From NCBI GenBank assembly GCA_003161495.1, contig PMOP01000300.1:2239-13029 (forward strand): a stretch of 10,791 nt of DNA, written 5' to 3'. Each line of letters begins with the position of its first letter. Positions within the stretch are counted from its first letter, which is position 1. Positions 1 through 7,475 of this stretch are shown here, one piece after another. Position numbers and translations under genes: made by a program. This DNA comes from Acidobacteriota bacterium (GTDB taxonomy: Bacteria > Acidobacteriota > Terriglobia > Acidiferrales > UBA7541). The notes under the pieces were generated by a model. It worked only from the letters and a program-made list of their open reading frames with translations. It searched no databases and was not told the DNA's origin.

Positions 1-3000
1 ACGACTTTAAGTAATTTCGCGGATCTTTATAATCCGGCAACGGATTTATTCACACAAGCCGGTGCGATGGTCCAGCCGCGCCAGGCATTTACCGCGACAC
101 TTTTGCAAAACGGGAAAGTATTGTTCGCTGGCGGATTATCAAGCAGCGGTGGCACGGTCGCGGCCGCTGAACTTTTCGATCCTTCCACGGAAACATTCGC
201 AGCGGCCGGAAGCCTGAATTTTCCACGCGAGCTTCACACTGCCTCCTTGTTGCCGGACGGGAAAGTTCTGATTGCCGGAGGAGGGTCGGCGATTTCTCGC
301 ATAGCCGCCGCTGAGATGTACGATCCGGCGACGGACCTGTTTACGCTGACCGGCAACTTGCAGGAGACGAGAGTCGATCCCACCGCGACTACGCTGCTGA
401 ACGGCTCGGTCGTAATCGCCGCTGGAAATGCCGGACAATTGCTGAGCAGTGTCGAAACTTACGTTCCCTCGGAGGGAACATTCTCGAGCCAAAGCGTTTT
501 CATGAGGGTCACGCGCACGGGCCATGCCGCGACGCAATTGGCGGATGGCCGAGTGCTCCTGACGGGTGGCCGGGACGCGTATTTTAACGTGAATTCCAGC
601 GCCGAAATTTACGACCCCGTTGCAGGAAACTTTTCGCTCACCTTAGGCTCGCTGAACCATGCCCGTTACGGACATACGGCTACGCTTTTGAATAATGGAA
701 ATGTACTCATCGTCGGCGGATATAGCGATACTCTGGGAACCAATCCTGTAACCACCGCGGAGATATACAACCCGGGTTCCGATACGTTCAGCGTGGCTTC
801 AAGCCCGAATATTCCCCGGGCTTACCACACAGCGACGCTCCTGCAGAACGGCATGGTTTTAATTGCCGGAGGCCAAACGACTGGCGATCAGGCCACCGCA
901 GGTGTCGAACTTTACGACCCCGTCGCGGGAACATTTACCCTGGCCGGAAGCATGTCCGCCCCCAGATACAATCACACCGCAACTTTGCTGGCGAATGGAT
1001 CGGTGCTGATTGCGGAGGGCATTGCCGGGACCATTGGAGGCAGCGGAAATCAAGTGGCGCCGGACGAATTATATAATCCGCTCGCCGGCACGTTTACCGA
1101 GGTGGGCCCGCCCGCCGAATTTTTGCAAATCCCCGCCAATCCATTTGACTCCGTCCTGCTGGCCAGCGGGCAAGTCCTTGTCGATGAAGGTACGATCTTC
1201 GATCCAAACTCGAATACGCTTTCGACCTTCAATCCATTGACTACTTTGAGCGCGCAATTACAGGACTACAAGTTCCTGCTTCTCCCGAATGATCAGGTGT
1301 TTGTCGCGGGAGGGCAATCGGCTGCGTATCTGTTCGATCCGGTTCTGCGGGCTTACTCGTCCGCCGGAACCATGGAATATTCCCGATCGAGCCCGACAGT
1401 GAAGTTGCTTTCCAACGGCAACGTTCTGATCGCGGGTGGAGCCAATGTGACTCAGGCGGAATTCTATGTGCCGCCGGCGTCCGCTTCGAGCACTTCTCCT
1501 TCTCCCATTCTTTCGCTCATCAATCCTTCGAGTGTGGTTGCCGGCGGAGCAGGATTCACATTAACGGTGCTTGGATTTAACTTTGTCAGCGATTCAGCCG
1601 TGAATTTCAACGGCGTTGCGCGGCAGACCACTTACCAGTCCACGACGCAGCTCAGCATTTCCATTTCACCGGGCGATATCGCAAGTCCCGGCGCCGCGAA
1701 TATTACGGTGACGAATCCCCCGAACGGCACGAGCGGCGGTGGCACATCCAATCCCGCGACCATGACCATCACGGCTGGGAACATCCAACCGGCTGTCGGC
1801 GCGCTGTCTCCAGCCTCCACGACTGCCGGCGGGCCATCGTTCACATTGACCCTTTCGGGGAACAACTTCACGCCAAGTTCGGTCGTGAGCTTTAATGGGA
1901 ACACGATCGTTCCTAATTTTTTAAGCGGCACGGAATTGCAGGGCACGATTCCCCCGGGCGCGATTGCTGTCGCAGGCACGCCAATCGTCACTGTAACGAA
2001 TCCCGGCGCGCTTCCATCTGTAGTGGTGACATTTACCGTAAACAATCCTGTGCCACAACAGAGCCATCTTTCTCCCTCCAGTGCCGCGCCGGGCAGCGCA
2101 GCGATCACCCTACAGGTAACCGGAACCAATTTCAATTCGTCTTCCAACGTTTTGATAAATGGAGCAGGCCTTCCGACGACGTATGTGACCTCGACGCTTC
2201 TTCAAGCGACCATTCCCGCGAGCGACGTGGCGAAGAGTGGCACGCTAAATGTTTCCGTGAATAACCCGGCCCCTGGCGGCGGGACAACATTGGCGTTGCC
2301 ATTTACCATAGCGTTATCCACTGTCGACGATTACAGCATTTCACCCCTGGCTTCTTCCGAGACGGTGATTTCGGGCCAACCTGCGCCCTTTAGTCTGATG
2401 TATACACCCTCAAACGGGACATACTCAAATCCCGTTACATTAGCTGTCACGGGACTACCCATCGGCTCACAGGCAGCATTTTGGCCATCTGCAACAATCC
2501 CAGCCGGGAGCGGGGCCGGGGTATTTACAATAACCATTTCCACGACCTCGCGAACTTCGTCATCGGATACTCGTGGCCCCTGGGCAATCAGGGGCGTCAC
2601 TGTCCTTGTAGAGAGCCAAGCGGTTTTCATTCTTTTTGGCCTATTGATGTTATTCTCCGGGCTCGGCTGGCGTCGCGGTTGCATCAGCCGAGATTCGGCT
2701 GGGCCTTTGAGCAGGATGGCATTCTTCTTGCTCCTGTCCACGGCGGTTGTCAGCGGATTTCAAGAAGGCTGTAGCACCAGCGCCGGCACGTCCGCCGCAT
2801 CTTCGCCTACGCCAACAACTTCGTCTGCGCCAATAAACATCGGTGGAAATTGGACTTTTGTGACTACATCGTCCAACTTTGTCGGTCAAACAACGACAAT
2901 TACCGGACCTATAACTCAAAACGGTTCAAATTTTTCTGGATCGTTGAACATTTCGGGAAGTCCGTGTGCCCAGACGGGGAGCGTGGCAGGGGCAATCAGT

Positions 3001-3267
3001 GGAAGCTCGATTACAGCGTCCCTGAATGAAAATTCCCAAGCGGTATCCTTGGTAGGAGCCGTGTTATCGGATGGGAATTCGGCAAACGGAAGCTATTCCG
3101 CGGCTGTGGGAGGATGCACGAATGGTGATGTTGGCTCGTGGGTCGGGACGAGATCCGGAACAACGAGCAACGCCAACGGCACGCCTGCGGGGACTTACAC
3201 AATCACCGTTACGGCAACTTCGGGCGCCATCACGCACTCCACTCAAGTTACGCTCATCGTTATGTGA
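1..3267 (+). CDS. Kelch-repeat / IPT-TIG surface protein with membrane-anchor tail (5' partial)
   Basis: The frame is open from base 1 and the kelch pattern is already under way there, so the gene starts upstream; the ATG at 67 is internal. The first ~490 residues in view hold about ten kelch units of ~50 residues (HTATLLxNGxVLIAGG ... AELYDPxxGTF), which should form a beta-propeller of the galactose-oxidase/kelch type. Units at about 1100-1360 are degenerate. Three IPT/TIG Ig-like domains follow (about 1498-1770, 1783-2040, 2047-2310), then another Ig-like domain beginning DDYSIS (about 2326-2560). Next come a hydrophobic segment (about 2605-2665, ending GWRRG), a second one (about 2716-2765) ending in GCST, a low-complexity linker, a Gly/Ser/Asn/Thr-rich domain (2833-3160) and a last strand motif, GTYTITVTATSG (3190-3225). 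Likely cell-surface or adhesive. No catalytic residues are evident and the ligand is unknown. TGA at 3265 is followed directly by TAA. Confidence 0.85.
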   Translation, partial: TTLSNFADLYNPATDLFTQAGAMVQPRQAFTATLLQNGKVLFAGGLSSSGGTVAAAELFDPSTETFAAAGSLNFPRELHTASLLPDGKVLIAGGGSAISRIAAAEMYDPATDLFTLTGNLQETRVDPTATTLLNGSVVIAAGNAGQLLSSVETYVPSEGTFSSQSVFMRVTRTGHAATQLADGRVLLTGGRDAYFNVNSSAEIYDPVAGNFSLTLGSLNHARYGHTATLLNNGNVLIVGGYSDTLGTNPVTTAEIYNPGSDTFSVASSPNIPRAYHTATLLQNGMVLIAGGQTTGDQATAGVELYDPVAGTFTLAGSMSAPRYNHTATLLANGSVLIAEGIAGTIGGSGNQVAPDELYNPLAGTFTEVGPPAEFLQIPANPFDSVLLASGQVLVDEGTIFDPNSNTLSTFNPLTTLSAQLQDYKFLLLPNDQVFVAGGQSAAYLFDPVLRAYSSAGTMEYSRSSPTVKLLSNGNVLIAGGANVTQAEFYVPPASASSTSPSPILSLINPSSVVAGGAGFTLTVLGFNFVSDSAVNFNGVARQTTYQSTTQLSISISPGDIASPGAANITVTNPPNGTSGGGTSNPATMTITAGNIQPAVGALSPASTTAGGPSFTLTLSGNNFTPSSVVSFNGNTIVPNFLSGTELQGTIPPGAIAVAGTPIVTVTNPGALPSVVVTFTVNNPVPQQSHLSPSSAAPGSAAITLQVTGTNFNSSSNVLINGAGLPTTYVTSTLLQATIPASDVAKSGTLNVSVNNPAPGGGTTLALPFTIALSTVDDYSISPLASSETVISGQPAPFSLMYTPSNGTYSNPVTLAVTGLPIGSQAAFWPSATIPAGSGAGVFTITISTTSRTSSSDTRGPWAIRGVTVLVESQAVFILFGLLMLFSGLGWRRGCISRDSAGPLSRMAFFLLLSTAVVSGFQEGCSTSAGTSAASSPTPTTSSAPINIGGNWTFVTTSSNFVGQTTTITGPITQNGSNFSGSLNISGSPCAQTGSVAGAISGSSITASLNENSQAVSLVGAVLSDGNSANGSYSAAVGGCTNGDVGSWVGTRSGTTSNANGTPAGTYTITVTATSGAITHSTQVTLIVM
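70..1470 (+). repeat. Tandem kelch-repeat coding units
   Basis: Protein-level tandem repeat with a period of about 45-50 codons. Units begin near 70, 220, 364, 505, 655, 811 and 955, followed by two degenerate units and a final better-preserved one near 1372-1470. Each has R-x-x-H-T-A-T-L-L, then N-G-x-V-L-I-A-G-G, then A-E-x-Y-[DN]-P and a G-x-F strand. A partial unit occupies bases 1-69. DNA identity between units is low, so this is an old, diverged repeat, not a recent duplication. Confidence 0.8.
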
Positions 3268-3335
3268 TAAATTTAGGTGTGTTTCCTCTCAGGCCAATTG
3301 ATTTGGGCAATGGCTTTGGCGGAGTCCAGCGTCCT

Positions 3336-4208
3336 TTGTGGGTTCGGCCCGGGTCAAAAGCTTCTCGGCGCTTGATGCTTTGGGGGCTGGCCCTCATTGT
3401 GTTATTAGCTGGGAGTGTCGCGATTCGCGCACAGGAAATCCCGCCAAATCCCCAAAATCCAGACGGGCCGGCGGACTTGCCGGGACAGGTCGTGCTGAAT
3501 CCCGCGGGGCAATGCGTCCAGCCGCCGCCCATGGTTCAATTGCAGGATTACGTTGGGCCGTTCCACAAGATCATTGGCACGTTTACTCAGAAGCTCGATC
3601 GCCAGTCCGTGCATGTTCCGCATTACAAACCGGGCCTGGTCCTTTGCTCGCTGGAAATTAAAGACAAATTCTATTTGTTTCTTCGCGATTCGGTGGACCC
3701 TGCAACATTCTTGAGTTCCGGGTTCGACGCGGGTATTTCACAAGCCGAGAATGACGATCCCTCGTTTGGCCAGGGAGGCATGGGATATGCCAAACGCCTG
3801 GGCGTGAGTTACATCGACGATGTACAGTTCCGGTTTTTCAAGGAGTTTGCTTACCCGACAATTTTTTCGGAAGACCCGCGCTACTACCGAATGGGGGAAG
3901 GACCGGCAGGGCGGCGATTCATCCACGCCATGGCGCACTCCATCATCGCGTACAACGATCACGGCAGGCCCATGCCTAATTTTTCCGAATGGCTGGGGGA
4001 AATCAGCGGAACATCGCTCGGCAACCTCTATCATCCCGGAGCGCACCGCGGCTTTGGGCCCGCGGCCCAGAATATTGCCGTCGACGTCGCGATGGATATT
4101 GGATTCGATGAACTGCGCGAGTTTTGGCCGGAGGTAGCGCGGAAACTTCGGCTCCCCTTCCGCGATCAGAATGAGCCGCGGCCGGATGCGATTCCCGCCG
4201 GAAGATAA
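3336..4208 (+). CDS. Conserved secreted protein of unknown function (acidobacterial-type)
   Basis: I do not recognise a named function. The N-terminus has a signal peptide: a basic stretch (SKASRR), a hydrophobic core (LALIVLLAGSVA) and a probable cut after AIRA. The mature part is ~255 residues with recognisable segments FYLFLRDSVDP, FKEFAYPTIFSEDPRYYR, NFSEWLGEISGTSLGNLYHP and FDELREFWPEVARKL, and small-residue stretches alternating with aromatic ones. From memory, similar sequences are common, unnamed secreted or envelope proteins in Acidobacteriota. The start is uncertain. The first in-frame ATG near the signal peptide is 3375, but that drops the positive n-region. TTG at 3336 keeps it and has GGAG 11 bases upstream. 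An ATG at 3138 is in frame but lies deep inside the preceding gene. With the 3336 start the protein is 290 residues. Only ~70 bases separate it from the kelch gene, so co-transcription is plausible. Confidence 0.7.
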   Translation: MWVRPGSKASRRLMLWGLALIVLLAGSVAIRAQEIPPNPQNPDGPADLPGQVVLNPAGQCVQPPPMVQLQDYVGPFHKIIGTFTQKLDRQSVHVPHYKPGLVLCSLEIKDKFYLFLRDSVDPATFLSSGFDAGISQAENDDPSFGQGGMGYAKRLGVSYIDDVQFRFFKEFAYPTIFSEDPRYYRMGEGPAGRRFIHAMAHSIIAYNDHGRPMPNFSEWLGEISGTSLGNLYHPGAHRGFGPAAQNIAVDVAMDIGFDELREFWPEVARKLRLPFRDQNEPRPDAIPAGR

Positions 4209-4273
4209 ATAATCGCGCGAAACGGCGGCGCGGGGAATGCAAAGTCGCCAGCATACCGCTCTGGAATATTATT

Positions 4274-4349
4274 GTAGCGCCGGCGTCTCGCCGGCAGTTT
4301 TTCTAATTATTATGCAGCGCGAAAACCGCCGGCGAGACGCCGGCGCTAC
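4274..4349. repeat. REPIN-like element 1 (inverted pair of GTAG hairpins)
   Basis: Two perfect 22-base inverted arms (4274-4295 and 4328-4349) separated by 32 bases. The outer ends are GTAG and CTAC. Each arm is itself a hairpin with a 7 bp stem, GCCGGCG-TCT-CGCCGGC on the left and its complement on the right. The spacer starts AGTTTTTC and ends CGAAAACC, so the inverted symmetry continues past the arms with one mismatch. It lies between the 3' ends of two convergent genes. The layout fits a REP doublet (REPIN) of the kind mobilised by RAYT transposases; that attribution is inference. Confidence 0.8.
4279..4302 (+). terminator. Possible Rho-independent terminator formed by left arm of element 1
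   Basis: A GC-only 7 bp stem (4279-4285 with 4289-4295, loop TCT) is followed by AG and a run of five T at 4298-4302, 70 bases after the stop of the secreted-protein gene. The mirror-image arm could do the same for the minus-strand receptor gene, although its T-run is only four. A terminator role is inferred from structure and from the position between convergent genes. Confidence 0.4.
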
Positions 4350-4353
4350 GAAC

Positions 4354-5370
4354 CTACGCAAGTTTGCCGACATGAGCTTCAAGCAGGCTCCAAGCGCGCT
4401 CTCCGACCGTTTCTTTCCAGTGGGCATAATAGGATGTCAACCGGGGACGGAAGGAAGACGTGTCCGCTTCGTTAAACGTCATGCCTTGCGTTGCGAGCTT
4501 GGTGCGAAATTCCGTGTTGAGGGCGCTCAGTTCCGCGCGCTGCAGGCGAACGAATTTGACGACGTTGCGGGCGATGATGTCCTGAACATCGGAAGGGAAG
4601 CGCTGCCATAGTTTCCAGTTCGCGAGCAGATTGAAACCCGACCAGCCGTGATTGGTCAGGCTCACATACTTCTGCACTTCGTACAGCTTCAAAAATTCCG
4701 CGACGGCCAGTGGGTTGGTCTGCGCTTCGGCCGCGCCTGTCTTTAACGTTTCATACAGCTTGTTAAAATTGGCGACCACGGGTGATGCGCCCATGGCTTT
4801 CCAAGCTTCGATATAAATCGGTGCGTCCGGAGTGCGGATTTTCAGCCCTTGCAAATCGTCCACCGTGCGGATCGGGCGGGTCGCGCAGGTAATCTGGTGA
4901 AATCCGTTGTCGAAGCATCCTTTCGGAACGGCGTAGATCCCTTTGGCTTTCACTTCCTCGCGCAAATAATCCCCGAGATCGCCGTCCAGCGAATCGAAGA
5001 CTTGGGCTGGAGTGCGAAATGCGAAGAGGAGCCCTTGTACGTTCATCGCCGGAACGAGATTTCCGATGGAGCCGCCGTTCAACGTGAAGAAATCCAGTTC
5101 GCCGCTGGCTACCATATTGAGCGCGGCCGGGTCTCCCCCCGCGATCTTGTTGTTGTCCGAAAAAGTTTGCACCTGCACTCGGCCGTTCGTTTCGGTTTTT
5201 ACGGCGTCCCACATTTGCGTGAGCCATTTATCGAGCGGGCTGTCCGCAGGCTGGTTATGGAATTGTCGCAGCTCAAATTCCGCCGCGCGTGCGCGCCGGC
5301 TCGTGAGCAGCATTCCGCCAGCGGCCATCAGGCCCACTGTGAACTTCCTGCGAGAGATCTCGCGTACCAT
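4354..5370 (-). CDS. TRAP transporter solute-binding receptor, DctP family (Tat-exported, orphan)
   Basis: Periplasmic receptor of the tripartite ATP-independent (TRAP) type, 338 residues, usual for DctP proteins. The start at 5370 is fixed by an AGGAGA ribosome site (5376-5381) five bases upstream; the open frame runs on to 5463 only because it reads through a repeat element. Residues 6-12 (SRRKFTV) followed by a hydrophobic stretch and ARA at 27-29 make a twin-arginine signal, so it is probably exported folded. The family core is visible: GLKIRTPDAPIYIEAWKAMG around residue 175-194, with the conserved carboxylate-binding Arg at 179, then LYETLKTGAAEAQTNP at about 205-220. The ligand is probably an organic acid but cannot be named. 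No DctQ or DctM membrane subunits lie in the window, so its transporter is elsewhere or it acts in sensing. It lies downstream of the LVIVD propeller gene on the same strand with a 135-base gap. Confidence 0.88.
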   Translation of the reverse strand: MVREISRRKFTVGLMAAGGMLLTSRRARAAEFELRQFHNQPADSPLDKWLTQMWDAVKTETNGRVQVQTFSDNNKIAGGDPAALNMVASGELDFFTLNGGSIGNLVPAMNVQGLLFAFRTPAQVFDSLDGDLGDYLREEVKAKGIYAVPKGCFDNGFHQITCATRPIRTVDDLQGLKIRTPDAPIYIEAWKAMGASPVVANFNKLYETLKTGAAEAQTNPLAVAEFLKLYEVQKYVSLTNHGWSGFNLLANWKLWQRFPSDVQDIIARNVVKFVRLQRAELSALNTEFRTKLATQGMTFNEADTSSFRPRLTSYYAHWKETVGERAWSLLEAHVGKLA

Positions 5371-5375
5371 AAATT

Positions 5376-5381
5376 TCTCCT
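5376..5381 (-). promoter_or_regulatory. Shine-Dalgarno site deciding the DctP-like start
   Basis: AGGAGA on the minus strand, five bases before the ATG at 5370. It separates the true start from the upstream in-frame ATG at 5463, whose extra 31 codons are encoded mostly by REPIN-like element 2. Confidence 0.8.
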
Positions 5382-5403
5382 GAAAGCCGCGCGCTGATTT
5401 TTT

Positions 5404-5478
5404 GTAGCACAGCCACTCTTGGCTGTGCGGTGTTTGCTGCGCGTAACAAAGGCGCACAGGCAAGAGTGCCTGTGCTAC
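5404..5478. repeat. REPIN-like element 2 (inverted pair of GTAG hairpins, compensatory change)
   Basis: Two 25-base inverted arms (5404-5428 and 5454-5478) separated by 25 bases, with outer ends GTAG and CTAC. Each arm alone is a perfect 9 bp hairpin: GCACAGCCA / TGGCTGTGC with loop CTCT on the left, GCACAGGCA / TGCCTGTGC with loop AGAG on the right. The arms match each other at 23 of 25 positions, and the two differences fall on bases that pair within the hairpin. It sits between the LVIVD gene's stop and the receptor gene's ribosome site. The core is unrelated to that of element 1. Confidence 0.82.
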
Positions 5479-5505
5479 TTAAACCCCTTGCGCTGCCAGT
5501 CCAGC

Positions 5506-7206
5506 CTACCCCATCTGGCTGAGCGATCGCCCGAAATAAAAGCTGCGCGCCGTCTGATCGTCCCATCCGACATTGCAGTGCGGGATGGACCATTTCTGGA
5601 CTTTGGTAGGTTCAGTCACCGCCTTTCCGAGAGCCGGACAGGACAGGCAATACGTTCCTTCGTGCGTTCCGATCCAGATCAGATTTCGATCGAACTCGAC
5701 GAAAACATTTTCCGTCGTGCCCCGCCACCAGGTTTCATATTTGTTGATGTCGCCGTCGCGCGGAGGCACAAACCATGCAACTTCTTTCGGCGCGGTCGGG
5801 TCGGAAATATCGAAAACGCGGACGCCTGCGTTGAACCAGGTAATCACCATGATGGCGGGATTGGATGTTCCGGGCGCGAGCCAGCATTGCGTGTTGTGCG
5901 AACCGAAGCGTCCGCGCGCAAAGCAGAAATCCGAGTAGGGAGCGCCGGGAGGCGCGGCCGGACGGGGGAAGAAGCCGATGATCTTGGGATTTTTCGGATC
6001 TTTTACATCCAGGACGTATGGCGTGTGGTAATTCTCGCGGCAGTCCGCCTCCAGCGCTTCGTGCACGGCGACGACTTTATTCTGCAGCTTCGGGTGCGCC
6101 GCATCCGCGATGACCGGATAGCAGGTGTGGAATGGAATGGTGCCGAAGGTATCGAATTCATATTGCATGTGGCCGTAGGGTTTGGGATTTTTTATGTCGG
6201 ACAAATCCATAACGTAAAATCCGAATGCGCCGAAGCCGCCGTAGCCGACGGTGCCGCCGTCTTCCACGCGTTTTGGAACGCTGATCGCGCCGTGATTTCC
6301 GGTCCAGGCCGTGTGGTCCCCCGCGAAGCGGTACTTCTTGTACTCCTCTTCTTCGCCAAGCTTCTGGCCGGGGACCCACCAGCGGGAAACTTCCTGCACA
6401 TTCGCCGGATCGGACATGTCCACGATCATGAGAGCGTTGCTGGTGGGGCGCTGGTGATTTTCCAGGCGCAACTGATCATCCCATCCGCAATCGAGATAGG
6501 AGTATTTTCCGCCGTCATAAAAATTGTGGTGAGTGCCGTTTCCTTTTTCTCCCGTGCTGTATTCCTGCAGAAGGTTCGGCTTGGTGGGATCGGTGACATC
6601 GTAATTGCGGATTCCGCGCAGGCCTTTGTAGGCCAGAACTTTGTCGAGCAGTTCCTTGTCGTACTGGCCGTGCGGATATTCGGGCGATGCACCGGTGAGA
6701 GGTTGCGCCGCCGTGCACATCATGATCCATTTTTTGAGCTTCGAGTTGTAGACGACTGGCCCGCCCAGGCCGCCGCTCTGCATAACCCGTTTATTGTTGA
6801 CCAGCCCCGGGTTCTTGGCGTCACTTACATCGACAAAGTCGCCGCGCGATGGCGCAGGCAACAGCCGCTGCTTGCCCTTGGCCCACATGCACATGAGCGG
6901 CTCGCCGCCGTTGATGGTGGCGCCTGGAAGGTGCGAAATAATTTCCATGTTGTGGATATATTGTTTCGTGTCGAGATAGGTCAGCGAACCCAGGGGGAGA
7001 GGAAGTTCCGGGGGCTGGTTGGAAGTATAGAGGCCTTGCACCTGCGCGCGCGCCCCCGTTTTGCCGATAAAACCCGCGGCAGTCGCTCCAACGGCCGCTC
7101 CGATTGCGCTCTTGAGAATCGATCTCCGGCTGAAACTTTTGCCCGTATCTGCGCGTTTTTCAGTATTACATTTGGACGACAGGGAAGGCTTGCGGATTTT
7201 CGACAT
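5506..7206 (-). CDS. Tat-exported LVIVD-repeat beta-propeller protein
   Basis: 566 residues. The start at 7206 is chosen because AAAGGAGA lies four bases upstream; an in-frame ATG at 7245 has no such site. Residues 26-32 (SRRSILK) closely match the twin-arginine consensus, followed by an Ala/Gly-rich core and GARA at 51-54 as cleavage site. At least six repeats with the pattern hydrophobic-x-D-[VIML]-[ST/K]-D-x-x-x-P occur near residues 123-134, 200-213, 259-273, 330-345, 396-411 and 462-479, typical of LVIVD (PF08309-like) propeller blades. Other notable segments are HHNFYDGGKYSYLDCGWDD (226-244), FGSHNTQCW (434-442), a CxxC at 520-523 and HCNVGWDD near the C-terminus. Eleven cysteines is many for a periplasmic protein. 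Tat export suggests folding or cofactor loading in the cytoplasm. The substrate is unknown; no named enzyme activity can be assigned. Probably in one transcript with the downstream TRAP receptor gene. Confidence 0.85.
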   Translation of the reverse strand: MSKIRKPSLSSKCNTEKRADTGKSFSRRSILKSAIGAAVGATAAGFIGKTGARAQVQGLYTSNQPPELPLPLGSLTYLDTKQYIHNMEIISHLPGATINGGEPLMCMWAKGKQRLLPAPSRGDFVDVSDAKNPGLVNNKRVMQSGGLGGPVVYNSKLKKWIMMCTAAQPLTGASPEYPHGQYDKELLDKVLAYKGLRGIRNYDVTDPTKPNLLQEYSTGEKGNGTHHNFYDGGKYSYLDCGWDDQLRLENHQRPTSNALMIVDMSDPANVQEVSRWWVPGQKLGEEEEYKKYRFAGDHTAWTGNHGAISVPKRVEDGGTVGYGGFGAFGFYVMDLSDIKNPKPYGHMQYEFDTFGTIPFHTCYPVIADAAHPKLQNKVVAVHEALEADCRENYHTPYVLDVKDPKNPKIIGFFPRPAAPPGAPYSDFCFARGRFGSHNTQCWLAPGTSNPAIMVITWFNAGVRVFDISDPTAPKEVAWFVPPRDGDINKYETWWRGTTENVFVEFDRNLIWIGTHEGTYCLSCPALGKAVTEPTKVQKWSIPHCNVGWDDQTARSFYFGRSLSQMG

Positions 7207-7229
7207 GACTCTCCTTTGATCAGTTCGGA

Positions 7230-7248
7230 TGGTTGCGACGCGCAACCA
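7230..7248. promoter_or_regulatory. Inverted repeat in the leader of the LVIVD gene
   Basis: TGGTTGCG-ACG-CGCAACCA is an uninterrupted 8 bp stem with a 3-base loop. It lies about 24 bases before the LVIVD start codon and 13 bases before its ribosome site. It could be an operator or an mRNA hairpin; nothing in the sequence decides between them. Confidence 0.4.
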
Positions 7249-7455
7249 AATTGTCTCAAAATATTTGCGGCGAAATCGTCACACCCGGACGCGCTCGCAT
7301 GCCGCGCATCATACTCTAACTGGTTGCCGGCGCAAAGATGGAGCAACGGCCGGCCGTCTAAAATGCGGGCGGTTTCGTAGTGGGCAGGTTCATGGTGAAA
7401 CAGCGTCCCACCGAAAACGCGCTCACTCTGCGGAGTTGCCGCCAAGCGATTCAAC

Positions 7456-7475
7456 CTGTCGTACAATATCGACAG
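7456..7475 (+). promoter_or_regulatory. Candidate tkt -10 region within a 20 bp palindrome
   Basis: TACAAT (7462-7467) is a plausible -10 hexamer about 40 bases before the transketolase start. It is flanked symmetrically by CTGTCG (7456-7461) and CGACAG (7470-7475). The best -35 candidate, TTGCCG at 7436-7441, leaves a 20-base spacer, which is too long for comfort. The promoter call is weak; the palindrome itself is exact. Confidence 0.35.

Noticed and set aside
67..67. ATG at 67 as the start of the kelch protein
   Set aside because: The frame is open from base 1 and already encodes a kelch strand (ADLYNPATDLF), so the true start is outside the window.
5371..5463. N-terminal extension of the DctP-like receptor to an ATG at 5463
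   Set aside because: The added codons come mostly from REPIN-like element 2. A good Shine-Dalgarno and a standard Tat signal mark the start at 5370.
5419..7380. 653-codon open frame on the plus strand opposite the LVIVD gene
   Set aside because: It is antisense to a well-supported gene with signal peptide and repeats, starts inside a repeat element, and its translation shows no recognisable domain and a composition typical of a GC-rich shadow frame.
7456..7475. LexA/SOS box at the tkt promoter
   Set aside because: The outer bases read CTGT...ACAG but are separated by 12 bases, not the 8 of the classic box.
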